Notes: a model not told the origin generated them from the sequence alone. Positions 44,498 to 54,118 are shown, numbered from the stretch's first letter. The stretch is 64,000 bases of DNA from Phycisphaerales bacterium (GCA_040221175.1 JAVJVK010000019.1:124001-188000), one strand, 5' to 3'. Translations and numbers: made by a program.

Positions 44498-45556
44498 CTA
44501 AGACAGGCTCGCCATGTCGATCACGAAGCGGTACTTCACGTCGCTCTTGAGCATCCGTTCGTACGCCTCGTTGATCTGGTCCATGCGGATCATCTCGATC
44601 TCGCACTGGATGTTCTCTTTGCCGCAGAAGTCGAGCATCTCCTGGGTCTCGGCGATGCCGCCGATGAGCGAGCCGGCGAGCGTGCGGCGCGGGGCGACCA
44701 GGCCGAAGACCGCGACCGGCTGGGGGTTGGGCGGGATACCGACGAGGACCAGCGTGCCGTCGAGCTTGAGCTGGTTGAGGTACATGTTCAGGTCATGGTC
44801 GGCGCTGACGGTGTCGAGGATCAGGTCGAAGCTGCCGGCGTGGGCCTGCATTTCTTCTTCGTTCCTGGAGATCACCACCTCGTCAGCGCCCAGCTTCTTG
44901 CCGTCGGCGACCTTGCCCGGGCTGGTAGTGAACAGCACGGTGTGCGCGCCCATGGCGTGGGCGAACTTGACGCCCATGTGGCCCAGGCCACCGAGACCAA
45001 CCACGCCCACCTTCTTGCCCTTGCCGGCGCCCCAGCGCTTCAGCGGCGAGTACGTCGTGATGCCCGCGCACAGCAGCGGGGCGGCGGCGGCGGGGTCGAG
45101 GTTCTTTGGGACCTGGAGCGTGAACTTCTCGTCGCACACCACGCGCTGCGAGTAGCCGCCGTAGGTCATGCCGCCGAGGTGCTTGTCGGGTCCGTTGTAG
45201 GTAAAGATCGCGCCCTGCTCGCAGTACTGCTCCTCGTCCTGCTTGCAGTTGGCGCACGTGCCGCACGAGTCGACCATGCAGCCCACCGCCGCCAGGTCGC
45301 CCTCCTTGAAGCGCGTGACCTTCGAGCCCACGCGCGTGACGCGGCCGAGGATCTCGTGGCCCGGCACCACGGGGTAGGTCGTGCCGCCCCATTCGTTGCG
45401 GGCGAAGTGCAGGTCGCTGTGGCACACCCCGCAGTAGAGGATCTCGATCTCGACGTCCGTCGGCGTCGGCTCGCGACGCTGGATGTCGAAGGGGCCTAGC
45501 GGGCTGGTGGCGGACTGGGCGGCGTAGGCCTTCGTGGGGGTGGTGGGGGTGGTCAT
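44498..45556 (-). CDS. Zinc-dependent alcohol dehydrogenase (YahK/cinnamyl-type)
   Basis: This cytosolic NADP(H)-dependent medium-chain dehydrogenase has 352 residues. The catalytic zinc ligands are in CGVCHSDLH near 42 and GHEILGRV near 66, and the structural zinc cysteines are in CGTCANCKQDEEQYC near 99. The nucleotide fold has VVGLGGLGHMGVKFA near 185. It would interconvert aldehydes and primary alcohols, probably in the reducing direction. The ATG at 45556 begins MTTPTTP. It lies 62 bp downstream of fabG on the same strand and 41 bp upstream of the second array. Confidence 0.95.
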   Translation of the reverse strand: MTTPTTPTKAYAAQSATSPLGPFDIQRREPTPTDVEIEILYCGVCHSDLHFARNEWGGTTYPVVPGHEILGRVTRVGSKVTRFKEGDLAAVGCMVDSCGTCANCKQDEEQYCEQGAIFTYNGPDKHLGGMTYGGYSQRVVCDEKFTLQVPKNLDPAAAAPLLCAGITTYSPLKRWGAGKGKKVGVVGLGGLGHMGVKFAHAMGAHTVLFTTSPGKVADGKKLGADEVVISRNEEEMQAHAGSFDLILDTVSADHDLNMYLNQLKLDGTLVLVGIPPNPQPVAVFGLVAPRRTLAGSLIGGIAETQEMLDFCGKENIQCEIEMIRMDQINEAYERMLKSDVKYRFVIDMASLS

Positions 45557-45618
45557 GGCGTCAGGATAGAACCCTGACAGCGGGCGAGTCCGACCACCCC
45601 CCGGACCTGAATTGCGAA

Positions 45619-46365
45619 TCAGCACATCGTCAGCCCGCCGTCCACGCAGATGACCTGCCCGGTCAGGAACCCCGCCTCGTCGCTGCTGGCATAGCTGACG
45701 GCCGCGGCGATGTCCTCGGGGGCGCCCAGGCGGGGAACGCTCATGGCCTTCAGAACCGTCTGGCCGACCTCCTCGGGCAGGCCGCTGGTCATGTCGGTCT
45801 CGATGAAGCCCGGGGCGATCACGTTGGCGGTCACGCCCTTGGAGCCAAGCTCCCTCGCGAGGGTGCGCGTGAGGCCGATCAGGCCGGCCTTGGCCGCCGC
45901 GTAGTTGGCCTGGCCGGCGTTGCCGACGACGCCCGACGTGCTGGCGATGTTCACGATGCGGCCGAAGCGGTTCTTCATCATCGGCCGGGCGGCGGCGCGG
46001 CAGGCGGCGAAAGCACTGGTGAGGTTCACATTGATCACCTCGTCCCACTGCTCGTCGGTCATGCGCATCAGCAGGCCGTCACGCGTGATGCCGGCGTTGT
46101 TAACCAGGACGTCCAGCCGGCCCAGGTCCTTGATCACGCCCTCGATGGCGCTGGCGAAGGAAGCGCGGTCGCCCACGTCGACGGCCAGCGTCGTGGCCTG
46201 GCCACCCTTGCCTTCGATCTCGCTCTTGAGCTCGTCTAACGGGCCCTGCGAGCGGGCGGCGAGCACCACGTGGCGGCCGTCGGCGGCCAGGCGGGTGGCG
46301 ATGGCGCGGCCGATGCCGCGGCTGGCGCCGGTGACGAGGGCAACTCGAGGAGGCGTGTCGGACAT
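45619..46365 (-). CDS. fabG: 3-oxoacyl-ACP reductase
   Basis: FabG reduces 3-oxoacyl-ACP with NADPH in fatty-acid elongation. The 248 residues have the short-chain dehydrogenase set: VTGASRGIGRAIA near 11, NNAGITRDGLLMRM near 87 (the FabG-type loop), and the catalytic S-Y-K in IASTSGVVGN, NYAAAKAGLIG near 153-163. PGFIETDM follows. It is the last of the fatty-acid genes in this cluster, separated from fabD by a lipoprotein gene and a terminator (46384-46416), so it likely has its own promoter. It could act on other substrates, but sequence and context agree. Confidence 0.95.
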   Translation of the reverse strand: MSDTPPRVALVTGASRGIGRAIATRLAADGRHVVLAARSQGPLDELKSEIEGKGGQATTLAVDVGDRASFASAIEGVIKDLGRLDVLVNNAGITRDGLLMRMTDEQWDEVINVNLTSAFAACRAAARPMMKNRFGRIVNIASTSGVVGNAGQANYAAAKAGLIGLTRTLARELGSKGVTANVIAPGFIETDMTSGLPEEVGQTVLKAMSVPRLGAPEDIAAAVSYASSDEAGFLTGQVICVDGGLTMC

Positions 46366-46383
46366 GGGAGCGTTCTCCAGAGC

Positions 46384-46416
46384 AGGAAAGAAAGCGGGGC
46401 GCTCGCCGCGCCCCGT
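46384..46416 (-). terminator. Probable terminator between the lipoprotein gene and fabG
   Basis: Read on the minus strand, GGGGCG / CGCCCC with a 7-nt loop (46396-46414) is followed by GCTTTCTTTCC. The T-tract is broken, so strength is moderate. Confidence 0.6.
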
Positions 46417-46455
46417 GGGAGTGTCTTAGTTTAGCGAATCGAGAGCCAACTCGCC

Positions 46456-47742
46456 TTAGCCGCCACCGGGAATCGTGATCGGCCCGCGGGGCGTGCGACG
46501 CACGGTGTCCTTGGGCTCCTCTTCCTCTTCTCCCTCGGGCTCGGGCTCGTCCATCGCCACCGGCAGCGTGCTGCGATCGATCGCGTCCGACCGGCCCAGT
46601 GCCGAGAAGTCGATGGTAAAGTTGTTCGGCCCGATCTGCCCATCGAGTTCCGAGGCGCGAGCGACGGTCGGCGCACTCGTGGGAGCGCCACCGAAGACGT
46701 ACGACCCACCCGCCGGAATGATCGACCAGCCAAGCACGTAGGCCTCGCCGGGCGTTTGGATGGCGATCGCCAGGGCTCCCGGCGTGTCGTCGCCCGAGGC
46801 AAACGTGGATCGCGGCGCGCTCGCGGCACCTGCGCCCCCGGTTTCCTGCATGGCCGTGAACATCTTCTGGGCGCCCGAGGCCATCTGCTTGATCGCATCG
46901 GGGGCCTCGTCCGACGCCTGGATCGCCTCGAACAGGCGGTTCATGACCGCAAGGGTCTGCTCATCCATGTCCTGGTTCTGGCCGCCGTCCATGGCCTCAA
47001 GCTGCTGAAGCACCGTAGCCGGGTCGATCTCCCCCTCCAGCCCCATCGCGCGGCCCAGGTCGGTCGCCAGCTGCGGGTCGTCCTCGAGCACGGCGGTGAT
47101 CGCGCCGGTGAACTCCGCGTCCAGTCGCGATTGGTCGCCGCCGTAGGCCTGCATGGCGCCCATCATCTCGGCGAAGCCTTCCATGACGCCCGGAGGCATG
47201 GCGTCCATCATCTGCTGGCCCATGCCCTGAGCGAGCGCGTCCATCGAGCCGGCGTCGAAGGAACCGGCGGCGCTCATGGCCCCCATGGCCCCCAGCGACG
47301 CGGCCGACGCGACCTCGATGCCCTCACCCGGTGCGTCGGCGGTCATGTAGACGATGCGCACCTGTTCGATGTTCTCGACCGCGTCGTACCACTGTCCCCC
47401 GAAGCGCAGGTCGTCGAGGATGGTCCGTGCGTCGGCGCTGAGCATGCCTTCCAGTTCAAGGTCATCGCCCTTGGCGATCGCGTCGGCGAACTGGATCGCG
47501 GCCCGCACCATGGGCTCATCCTCTTCCAGCACGCTGAGGTTGTTCGCGGTCTGCACGCGGGCATCCACGCCTTCCATCGAGGCCAGAACCTGCTGCACGT
47601 CGACCCTCGCCGGCGGCGGGGGTGGTGGTGGCGGCGGGGGTGGTGGCGGCGGGGGTGGCGGTTCCTTGCAGGCGGTCAGCACTACCGGGATGGCCAGCAG
47701 CGACAGCTTCACTGCCTTTCGCGCGAACGTGCGACTCTTCAT
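46456..47742 (-). CDS. Lipoprotein with a 17-proline run, function unknown
   Basis: The 428-residue protein has a lipoprotein signal ending in VVLTAC (cysteine near 25), then KE and 17 consecutive prolines, a flexible spacer that would need elongation factor P to translate. The middle part is helical and Met/Gln-rich (GAMGAMSAAGSFDAGSMDA, MMDAMPPGVMEGFAEMMGAM), the C-terminal part more beta-like (AIQTPGEAYVLGWSIIPAGG), and the end acidic then basic (EGEEEEEPKDTVRRTP). No family is recognised. It lies between fabD and fabG, with a terminator after it, and may not belong functionally to fatty-acid synthesis. Confidence 0.8.
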   Translation of the reverse strand: MKSRTFARKAVKLSLLAIPVVLTACKEPPPPPPPPPPPPPPPPPARVDVQQVLASMEGVDARVQTANNLSVLEEDEPMVRAAIQFADAIAKGDDLELEGMLSADARTILDDLRFGGQWYDAVENIEQVRIVYMTADAPGEGIEVASAASLGAMGAMSAAGSFDAGSMDALAQGMGQQMMDAMPPGVMEGFAEMMGAMQAYGGDQSRLDAEFTGAITAVLEDDPQLATDLGRAMGLEGEIDPATVLQQLEAMDGGQNQDMDEQTLAVMNRLFEAIQASDEAPDAIKQMASGAQKMFTAMQETGGAGAASAPRSTFASGDDTPGALAIAIQTPGEAYVLGWSIIPAGGSYVFGGAPTSAPTVARASELDGQIGPNNFTIDFSALGRSDAIDRSTLPVAMDEPEPEGEEEEEPKDTVRRTPRGPITIPGGG

Positions 47743-47892
47743 GCGTAGCTCCGTCTGAGTGGAATCCCGGGCACCTGCGAGCGGGTTTCGAGCCCGCAGA
47801 GTGATTCGTACGCCCGATCCGGATGGTTCGGTGGCTCTTATCTCAGGCTAGGGCGTTGGTTGTGCCCACGTTACCCGGCTCGGCAGGGCATA

Positions 47893-48834
47893 TCAGGGCG
47901 CGTCGTGCATCGAGACGCCCACCGAGCGATCGATCCGCTTCATCATGCCCGTCAGGCTCTTACCCGGCGCCAATTCGTGCCAGGTAGCGTCCTCGCCCAG
48001 GCCGTCCGCGACCATGTTCTGGCAGCCCTGGGCCCAGCGCACCGGGTGGGTTAACTGCTCGGCAAGTCGCGCGCGGATGCTCTGGGCGTCGTGTTCGTGC
48101 GGCTTGGCGGTGACGTTCGAGTACACCGGGCACGCGCTCAGGGCCTCGGCATTGATCGGGGTGTTGGCCAGAGCCTGGGCGAGACGGTCGGCAGCGGGCT
48201 CCATCAGCGGGCTATGGAACGCCCCGGCGACCGGCAGCGGCGTGGCCCTCAGGCCGGCATCCTTCGCTGCGGTCTCTGCACGCCCGATGGCGTCGGCATC
48301 GCCGCTGAGTACGACCTGGCCCGGTGCATTGAAGTTGGCGCAGACGAGAACGCCACCCTCTCGGGCCGCGTCGCACACGTCGTTTGCCTGCGCCTCTTCG
48401 CACCCGATGAGCGCCAGCATGCCCCCAGGAATCGCTTCGGCGGCGTCCTGCATCGCCCGGCCGCGCAGGGTCACCAGCCGCAGGCCTTCCTCGAAGCTCA
48501 GCACACCGGCCAGGTGCAGCGCCGTGTATTCGCCAAGGCTCAGGCCCGCTGCCGCCCGAAGCGTGGGGACGTTTCCACGAGTTTCGGACAACCCGCGCCA
48601 CGATGCGACCGAGCACGCGTAGATGGCCGGCTGGCTGACATCGGTTCGGTTCAGGGTCTCGGCGGGGCCGTCGAAGCACAAGGCGCTCAGCGGGGCGCCC
48701 AGTTCGCCCGCGAGGATCTTGTCGGCTTCCTCAAAAGTACGGCGGGCGGCCTCGCTCGCGTCGGCCCACGCGCGCCCCATGCCAACGGTCTGTGCGCCCT
48801 GGCCGGGACAAAGGACAATCACGCGCTCGCTCAT
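47893..48834 (-). CDS. fabD: Malonyl-CoA:ACP transacylase
   Basis: FabD loads malonyl onto acyl carrier protein. The 313 residues have the opening LCPGQGAQTVGMG, the nucleophile GLSLGEYTALHLAG near 95 and the catalytic-base histidine in PVAGAFHSPLMEPA near 200, followed by VYSNVTA near 233. The length is normal. It is 34 bp after fabH on the same strand, part of the rpmF-plsX-fabH-fabD run. Confidence 0.96.
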   Translation of the reverse strand: MSERVIVLCPGQGAQTVGMGRAWADASEAARRTFEEADKILAGELGAPLSALCFDGPAETLNRTDVSQPAIYACSVASWRGLSETRGNVPTLRAAAGLSLGEYTALHLAGVLSFEEGLRLVTLRGRAMQDAAEAIPGGMLALIGCEEAQANDVCDAAREGGVLVCANFNAPGQVVLSGDADAIGRAETAAKDAGLRATPLPVAGAFHSPLMEPAADRLAQALANTPINAEALSACPVYSNVTAKPHEHDAQSIRARLAEQLTHPVRWAQGCQNMVADGLGEDATWHELAPGKSLTGMMKRIDRSVGVSMHDAP

Positions 48835-48868
48835 GGGCAGGGCTCCGAAAGGATCGATCCGAGAATGT

Positions 48869-49933
48869 TCAAAGACGCCAGAGGCTGCTGCCCCAGGTCA
48901 GGCCGGCGCCAAAACCAAGGAACATGACGAGCTGACCGGGCTTGATGCGGCCGGCGGCCTTGAGCTCCGCGAAGCACAGGGCCACGGAGGCGGCGACGGT
49001 GTTGCCGTAGCGGTCGATGTTGATGTGCAGCTTTTCTTCGGGCAGGCCGAAGCGTTCGCGGGCCGCGTCGAGGATCCGCTTGTTGGACTGATGGCAGACA
49101 TAGTGGTCCACGTCTTCCGGACGCAGGCCGACCTTGTCGAGCGTCTCCTGGATGAGATCGCTGAAGGTGCTGACGGCGAACTTGAAGACCGCCCGGCCAT
49201 TCATGTGCAGGCAGCTCATCTCGACCCCGTCGGCATCGGGATCGAAGTCGGACGGATAGTCCTCCTCGACGCGAGGGATGAACAGATCGACCCACCGGCT
49301 TCCGTCGGTGTGCATGGCGCGGGCAAGCACGCCGGTATCCGGATCATCGCTGCCGGAGACGACAAACGCGCCCGCGCCATCGCCGAAGAGGATGCTCGTG
49401 CCGCGGCCCCGGTTGGAGTAGTCCACGTGGCGGGTGATGATGTCGGCGCCCACGACGCCGACGTTCCTGGCGTTGCCCGAACGGATGAGCGCGTCGACGG
49501 TATTGAGCGCGAACACGAATCCCGAGCACGCCGCGTTCAGGTCAAAGGCCGCGATGTTGCCCGCGCCAAGGTTCGACGCGATCTGGCATGCGGCCGACGG
49601 CGTCGGCATGTCGGCCGTCAACGTGGCGACGACGATCTGGTCCAGATCGGTCGGTTGCATGCCGGCATCGTCCAGCGCTGCCTGCAGCGCTCGCGTGCCC
49701 AGTGCTGCCGTTGTTTCGCCCAGATCGCGCTTGGCGATCCGCCGCTGCACGATGCCCGTCCGCTGGCGGATCCACTCGTCGCTCGTATCCATCAGGCGTT
49801 CGAGATCGGCGTTGCTCAGCACCGTCTTGGGCAGCGCCATGCCCGCGCCGCGAATGGTGGCGCCCACGCAGGCGCCTCCGGCGGTGTGGACCGAAGACTT
49901 ATCGACCCGACCGTGTGTGTTCTGATCATTCAT
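48869..49933 (-). CDS. fabH: 3-oxoacyl-ACP synthase III
   Basis: FabH starts fatty-acid synthesis by condensing acetyl-CoA with malonyl-ACP. The 354 residues have SDEWIRQRTGIVQRR near 50, the active-site cysteine in NAACSGFVFALN near 140, the histidine and its partner in HYVCHQSNKRILDAA near 275, and the C-terminal GFGAGLTWGSSLWRL, a family hallmark. I chose the ATG at 49933 (MNDQNTHG); upstream codons overlap plsX. The ATGA overlap with plsX (49930-49933) couples them. Confidence 0.96.
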   Translation of the reverse strand: MNDQNTHGRVDKSSVHTAGGACVGATIRGAGMALPKTVLSNADLERLMDTSDEWIRQRTGIVQRRIAKRDLGETTAALGTRALQAALDDAGMQPTDLDQIVVATLTADMPTPSAACQIASNLGAGNIAAFDLNAACSGFVFALNTVDALIRSGNARNVGVVGADIITRHVDYSNRGRGTSILFGDGAGAFVVSGSDDPDTGVLARAMHTDGSRWVDLFIPRVEEDYPSDFDPDADGVEMSCLHMNGRAVFKFAVSTFSDLIQETLDKVGLRPEDVDHYVCHQSNKRILDAARERFGLPEEKLHINIDRYGNTVAASVALCFAELKAAGRIKPGQLVMFLGFGAGLTWGSSLWRL

Positions 49934-50997
49934 GCTCTGACAGACTCGCGCAGCAGGTCCGAATCGATCGAGGATTCGACGTCGGCGATGCGTTGCATCA
50001 ACACGTCGTTGAGGCCAAGCCGCAGGTATTCGAATCCATTCCGAATACTCGCACAAATCGTCTTTGCCTTGCTCGAGCCGTGGGCGATGATGTACGTGCC
50101 GTTGACCCCCAGCAGCGGTGCGCCGCCCAACTCCTCGTAGTCGCTCTTGGCGTACAACGCCTTGATCGCCGGCTCGATCCGCAGCGCCAGTTCCGCGTCC
50201 TCGGCAAAGATTGCCTGCGCGATGGCCCCAAACAGGCTGCGGGCCAGGCCTTCGGCCATCTTCAGCACCGTGTTGCCCACGAAGCCGTCGGTCACCACGA
50301 CGTCGGCGGCGCCGTCAAAGAAATCTCGTCCCTCGATGTAGCCTGTGAAGTTAATGCCCGGCGTCGCGGCCAGCAGGTCGCGGGTCTTCTGGATGAGATC
50401 CGTGCCCTTGCCCTCTTCGGCGCCGATGTTCATCAGGGCCACGCGCGGCTTGTCGATGTGCAGCACCGTTCGGGCGTATGCCTCGGCCATCACGCCGTAT
50501 TGCCACAGGTGCGTCGGCTGCGGCTCAGGGTTGGCGCCGGCGTCGCACAGGATGATCGGGCCCTGGAAGCCCGGGATCGTCACCGCGATGCCCGGGCGAT
50601 GTACGCCGGGGAGCCGCTTGAGGTGCATGATCGCCGCCGATACGCAGGCGCCGGTGTTGCCCGCGCTCAGAATGGCATCGACGTGCTCGGGCGTGCCGGC
50701 CGCCTTGGGTGAACCCATGCGCGCCGATCGCACGATGGACGAATCGGCCTTGGATCGCACCGCCTTGGCGGGGCTTTCGCCCATGGCGATCACTTCTGTC
50801 GTGGGAACCAGGTCAAAGGTTGAAGGGTCGACCCCGTGTTCACGTGCGACGTCCAGAATGGCGGCCTCGTCGCCGACCAGCACCAGGCGCCCGCCCTCGG
50901 GAATGGCGCCGCTGGAAGGGTCGAGTGCACGAAAGCAACCGGCCAGAATCGCATCGGGCGCGTGGTCGCCGCCCATCACGTCGACGGCAAGGCGCAT
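49930..50997 (-). CDS. plsX: Phosphate acyltransferase
   Basis: PlsX makes acyl-phosphate from acyl-ACP, the first step of phospholipid synthesis through PlsY. The 355 residues open with LAVDVMGGDHAPDAIL, the family signature, and include VLSAGNTGA-like DAILSAGNTGACVSAA near 110, ILCDAGANPEPQPTHL near 160 and NIGAEEGKGTDLIQ near 200. Length is usual. It follows rpmF after 66 bp and overlaps fabH by 4 bp. It is a peripheral membrane enzyme with no signal peptide. Confidence 0.96.
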   Translation of the reverse strand: MRLAVDVMGGDHAPDAILAGCFRALDPSSGAIPEGGRLVLVGDEAAILDVAREHGVDPSTFDLVPTTEVIAMGESPAKAVRSKADSSIVRSARMGSPKAAGTPEHVDAILSAGNTGACVSAAIMHLKRLPGVHRPGIAVTIPGFQGPIILCDAGANPEPQPTHLWQYGVMAEAYARTVLHIDKPRVALMNIGAEEGKGTDLIQKTRDLLAATPGINFTGYIEGRDFFDGAADVVVTDGFVGNTVLKMAEGLARSLFGAIAQAIFAEDAELALRIEPAIKALYAKSDYEELGGAPLLGVNGTYIIAHGSSKAKTICASIRNGFEYLRLGLNDVLMQRIADVESSIDSDLLRESVRA

Positions 50998-51063
50998 TAC
51001 GCCGCTCCTCGGCGAAGTGTGCTCAACCGAGAAACAATGCTGAAGCTGGGGATGGAATAAGCC

Positions 51064-51264
51064 TCAGTCACGCTCGACGCCGATCCCGAGCTTGGGAACG
51101 ACGATGGTCAGGCCGGGGCGGTAGTACCCCGACTGGCGGCACGCGCGATGGTGGTTCTTGGGCATGCTCGTGACCGGGCACAGGGTGACCGTCAGGCCCT
51201 TCAGCGAGTCGTGGGCCCGGCGGCGGCGCGTCCGACCGTGCGACTGGCGATGCGTAGGAAGCAT
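51064..51264 (-). CDS. rpmF: Ribosomal protein bL32
   Basis: The 66-residue bL32 protein of the large subunit starts MLPTHRQSHGRTRRRRAHDS, close to the family opening. A zinc-type pattern of spaced Cys/His is partly visible (TLCPVTSMPKNHHRACRQSGYY), giving one Cys, a His pair and another Cys. The rpmF-plsX-fabH-fabD order is a classic conserved cluster and supports the call. The usual upstream neighbour, the DUF177 gene yceD, is absent here, and recQ is divergent. Confidence 0.93.
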   Translation of the reverse strand: MLPTHRQSHGRTRRRRAHDSLKGLTVTLCPVTSMPKNHHRACRQSGYYRPGLTIVVPKLGIGVERD

Positions 51265-51456
51265 GTCAATTCACCCTTTCGAAGGAGCAAATCGGCGTCG
51301 GCCGAGCCCCGTTGGCCATGTGTTGTGCATACCAGATGCCGGACGATGGAGCGGTCCGCCCATCCAGGAACGAATCCAGACCCTCACGATAAGCGCCAAG
51401 CCCCGTCGCGTCAACGAACTCCGGCGTGCGTGAGGCCGCAAGCATAGGCTCCGTGC

Positions 51457-53388
51457 GTGCCTGACGGAACCTGTACATCTACCCAACCCGGACTCCCCGA
51501 AGAGGCGATGGCGGCCCTGCGTCGAGTCTGGGGTTTTGACGCCCTTCGGCCCATGCAGGCCGCGGCCGTCCGAGCCGCCCTTAACGGCCGCGATGCCCTC
51601 GTCGTCTTGCCCACCGGCGGCGGAAAGAGCCTGTGCTACCAACTCCCGCCCCTGGTCAGTGGTAAGGCCACCGTGGTCGTCAGCCCCTTGATCGCGCTCA
51701 TGCGAGATCAGGTCCGGGGGCTCGAGCTCAACGGCTATCCGGCCGCCGCTCTGCACTCGGCCGTCGAGTTCGAGGACGCCCGGCAGATCGAAGCCCAGCT
51801 GGTCTCGGGCGAGATCAACTTGCTGCTGGCTGCTCCAGAACGCATGGTCACCGCCAGCTTCCGGGGGCTGCTGGCCCGCCTGGCCGACGCGGGCCGCTTG
51901 GGCGCGATCGCCGTCGACGAGGCCCACTGCATCAGCCAGTGGGGCCATGATTTCCGGCCCGAGTACCGCCGCCTTGCCGAGCTCCGTGAGGTCGTCCCGG
52001 GCACGCCCATGCAGGCCTTCACCGCCACTGCCACGCCGCGGGTTCGCCAGGACATCATTAACCAACTTGGCCTGCACGATCCTGAATTGCTGGTAGGGAC
52101 GTTTGACCGACCAAATCTGACCTATCGCGTCCGCGCCCGCCAGCCGGGTGGCCGTGCCATCGATCAAGCCGCCGAGGCCATCCGCAAGCACATCGACGCC
52201 GGCGAAGGCGGCGCCATCGTCTACTGCATCAGCAGGAAAGAAACCGAAGACTTCGCCGATGGCCTGCGAGGAATGGGTCTGGACGCTCAGGCCTACCACG
52301 CCGGCTTAAAGCCCAATCAGCGTGATAACGTCGAGCGAGCCTTCACCAACGAAGAGCTCGACGTCGTATGCGCCACGGTCGCCTTCGGCATGGGCATCGA
52401 CCGCAGCAACGTACGCCTCGTGGTCCATGCCGCCTGCCCAAAGAGCGTCGAGGCCTACCAGCAGGAGGCCGGCCGAGCGGGCCGCGACGGTGAACCCGCC
52501 GAGTGCCTGCTGCTCTACGGCCCCGGTGACGCCGGTCGCTGGACGAGGCTCATCATGGGCGAGCAGCGTTTTGGTCAATCGCTCACTGAATCCACGCGGG
52601 CCCAACTCGAACTCATCCGCGAGGCCCAGCGGTTCGTCGCGCTCATGGAGTGCCGCCACAAGGCCTTGAGCGAGCACTTCGGCCAGGAGTACGAGCCCCC
52701 GCCCGGCCGGCACAACTGCGGCGCATGCGACGTATGCCTGGGCGAAACCGAGATTGAGCAGGACTCGACCCGCGTCGCCCAGATCATCATGAGTGCCGTC
52801 GCCAGGCTCGAGCAGCGGTGGGGCGCCGGCCACCTCGTCGACGTCCTCCGCGGCGGCAGCACCGAGCGCATCAAGAGCAACGCCCACGACCAGCTCAGCG
52901 TTTATGGCATGCTGCGAGACCACGCTAAGGGCGAGGTGCAGATGTTCGTAGAGCAGCTCATCGCCGCCGGGGCCCTCCAGCGGCACGCTTCGCCCACCGA
53001 GGCCGGCGGCATGATCGAAACCATCCGCTTCGGCGAGCACGGCAACGCCGTCATGAAGGCCGAAATGCCCGTGACGCTGGCCAGACCGATGGGCTCGGGC
53101 TCGCTGCGGAAAGAACGTGGCCGCCGGTCGACCAAGGCTGCTGCCGAAGTCGTGATTCTGGACGCCGATGAGAAGGCCCTGTTCGAGAGGCTCCGTAGCG
53201 TCCGCATGGAGATCGCCCGGGAAGACTCCATCCCCCCCTACATGGTCTTCAATGACGCAACCCTTCGTGAGATGGCCAAGCGAAGGCCCTCGACTGACCG
53301 CGAGATGCTGTCGATCAAGGGCGTGGGGCAGGCAAAGCTCGACGCGTTCGGCCGGCGATTCCTGGAGGCGGTGCAGGAACAAACCTGA
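51457..53388 (+). CDS. recQ: ATP-dependent DNA helicase RecQ
   Basis: RecQ unwinds DNA 3'-5' in repair and recombination. The 643 residues hold Walker A VLPTGGGKSLCYQLP near 49, the DEAH box VDEAHCISQWGHDFRPEY near 149, motif III TATAT, and motif VI QQEAGRAGRDG near 335. A four-cysteine zinc-binding region follows (CRHKALSEHF...CGACDVC), then a winged helix and a C-terminal HRDC domain (about 575-640, LREMAKRRPSTDREMLSIKG). Start is GTG 51457. It is divergent from rpmF and ends 28 bp before the DUF4328 gene. Confidence 0.96.
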   Translation: MPDGTCTSTQPGLPEEAMAALRRVWGFDALRPMQAAAVRAALNGRDALVVLPTGGGKSLCYQLPPLVSGKATVVVSPLIALMRDQVRGLELNGYPAAALHSAVEFEDARQIEAQLVSGEINLLLAAPERMVTASFRGLLARLADAGRLGAIAVDEAHCISQWGHDFRPEYRRLAELREVVPGTPMQAFTATATPRVRQDIINQLGLHDPELLVGTFDRPNLTYRVRARQPGGRAIDQAAEAIRKHIDAGEGGAIVYCISRKETEDFADGLRGMGLDAQAYHAGLKPNQRDNVERAFTNEELDVVCATVAFGMGIDRSNVRLVVHAACPKSVEAYQQEAGRAGRDGEPAECLLLYGPGDAGRWTRLIMGEQRFGQSLTESTRAQLELIREAQRFVALMECRHKALSEHFGQEYEPPPGRHNCGACDVCLGETEIEQDSTRVAQIIMSAVARLEQRWGAGHLVDVLRGGSTERIKSNAHDQLSVYGMLRDHAKGEVQMFVEQLIAAGALQRHASPTEAGGMIETIRFGEHGNAVMKAEMPVTLARPMGSGSLRKERGRRSTKAAAEVVILDADEKALFERLRSVRMEIAREDSIPPYMVFNDATLREMAKRRPSTDREMLSIKGVGQAKLDAFGRRFLEAVQEQT

Positions 53389-53416
53389 CGCGGACGGCCC
53401 GCGGTATCATGGTCGC

Positions 53417-54118
53417 ATGAGCACAGCGGCCCTGCCCTCGCCCACCAAGTACAGGTACAAGCCCGGTGGCGGAATCGCCGTCACCACGATCGTGCTGCTG
53501 GTGCTCAGCATGACCTTCCAACTTGGTATCCTGGCCGGCGAACTGGTGATGCTGACGGGGGCGCTGAACCGCGATATTGAGCAGGCAGACGCCGGGCTTG
53601 TCATCTCGGCTCTGGCGGTCATCGGACAGGTCTTGACGGTCACCATTCCGCTCATCGTGTTCTTCTGCATCTGGACGCATCGCGTGGCCGCGAACGTCCG
53701 CGCGTTGGGCGCCAGTGGTCTGCGTCACAGCCCCGGCTGGGCCGTCGGCTGGTTCTTCATCCCCGTCGCAAACCTCTTCATGCCCTTTTCGGTCTTCCGT
53801 GAGATCGATCGCGCCAGCCAACCCACTGGTTATGTCGATACCGAGGCATGGAAGAGAAATGCTCCGGGCGTGGTCATCACGTTTTGGTGGCTCACCTGGT
53901 TCCTGCAGACCATCATTGGCGGTGTTGGCAACATCCTCACGAAGCGTTTCCCGCCGGAAATGGGTCCGGCGGTGACGGCCGGCGTCATGTGCGATGTCGC
54001 GGCCTCTTTCCTGTTACTCGGCTGTGGGGTATTCGCGATCCTGATGATCCGCCGCATCGACCGCCTGCAAATCCAGGCTTGGCAAGCAAGGGCCCTGCAC
54101 GCGCCGCCCATAGCCTGA
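53417..54118 (+). CDS. DUF4328 membrane protein
   Basis: The 233-residue protein has about five membrane helices (20-45, 60-85, 105-125, 160-180 and 195-215). The DUF4328 signature is the segment GLRHSPGWAVGWFFIPVANLFMPF near 100-123, followed by a reentrant start of REIDRAS. It begins MSTAALPSPTKYRY at ATG 53417. The function of the family is not known. It is 28 bp after recQ and 57 bp before the CoA-transferase gene, so partial co-transcription is possible. Confidence 0.85.
   Translation: MSTAALPSPTKYRYKPGGGIAVTTIVLLVLSMTFQLGILAGELVMLTGALNRDIEQADAGLVISALAVIGQVLTVTIPLIVFFCIWTHRVAANVRALGASGLRHSPGWAVGWFFIPVANLFMPFSVFREIDRASQPTGYVDTEAWKRNAPGVVITFWWLTWFLQTIIGGVGNILTKRFPPEMGPAVTAGVMCDVAASFLLLGCGVFAILMIRRIDRLQIQAWQARALHAPPIA

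Noticed and set aside
44352-44606. A heptad-repeat peptide encoded by the second array
   Set aside because: The minus frame stops inside the array and overlaps the alcohol dehydrogenase gene in another frame. No ribosome binding site is seen.
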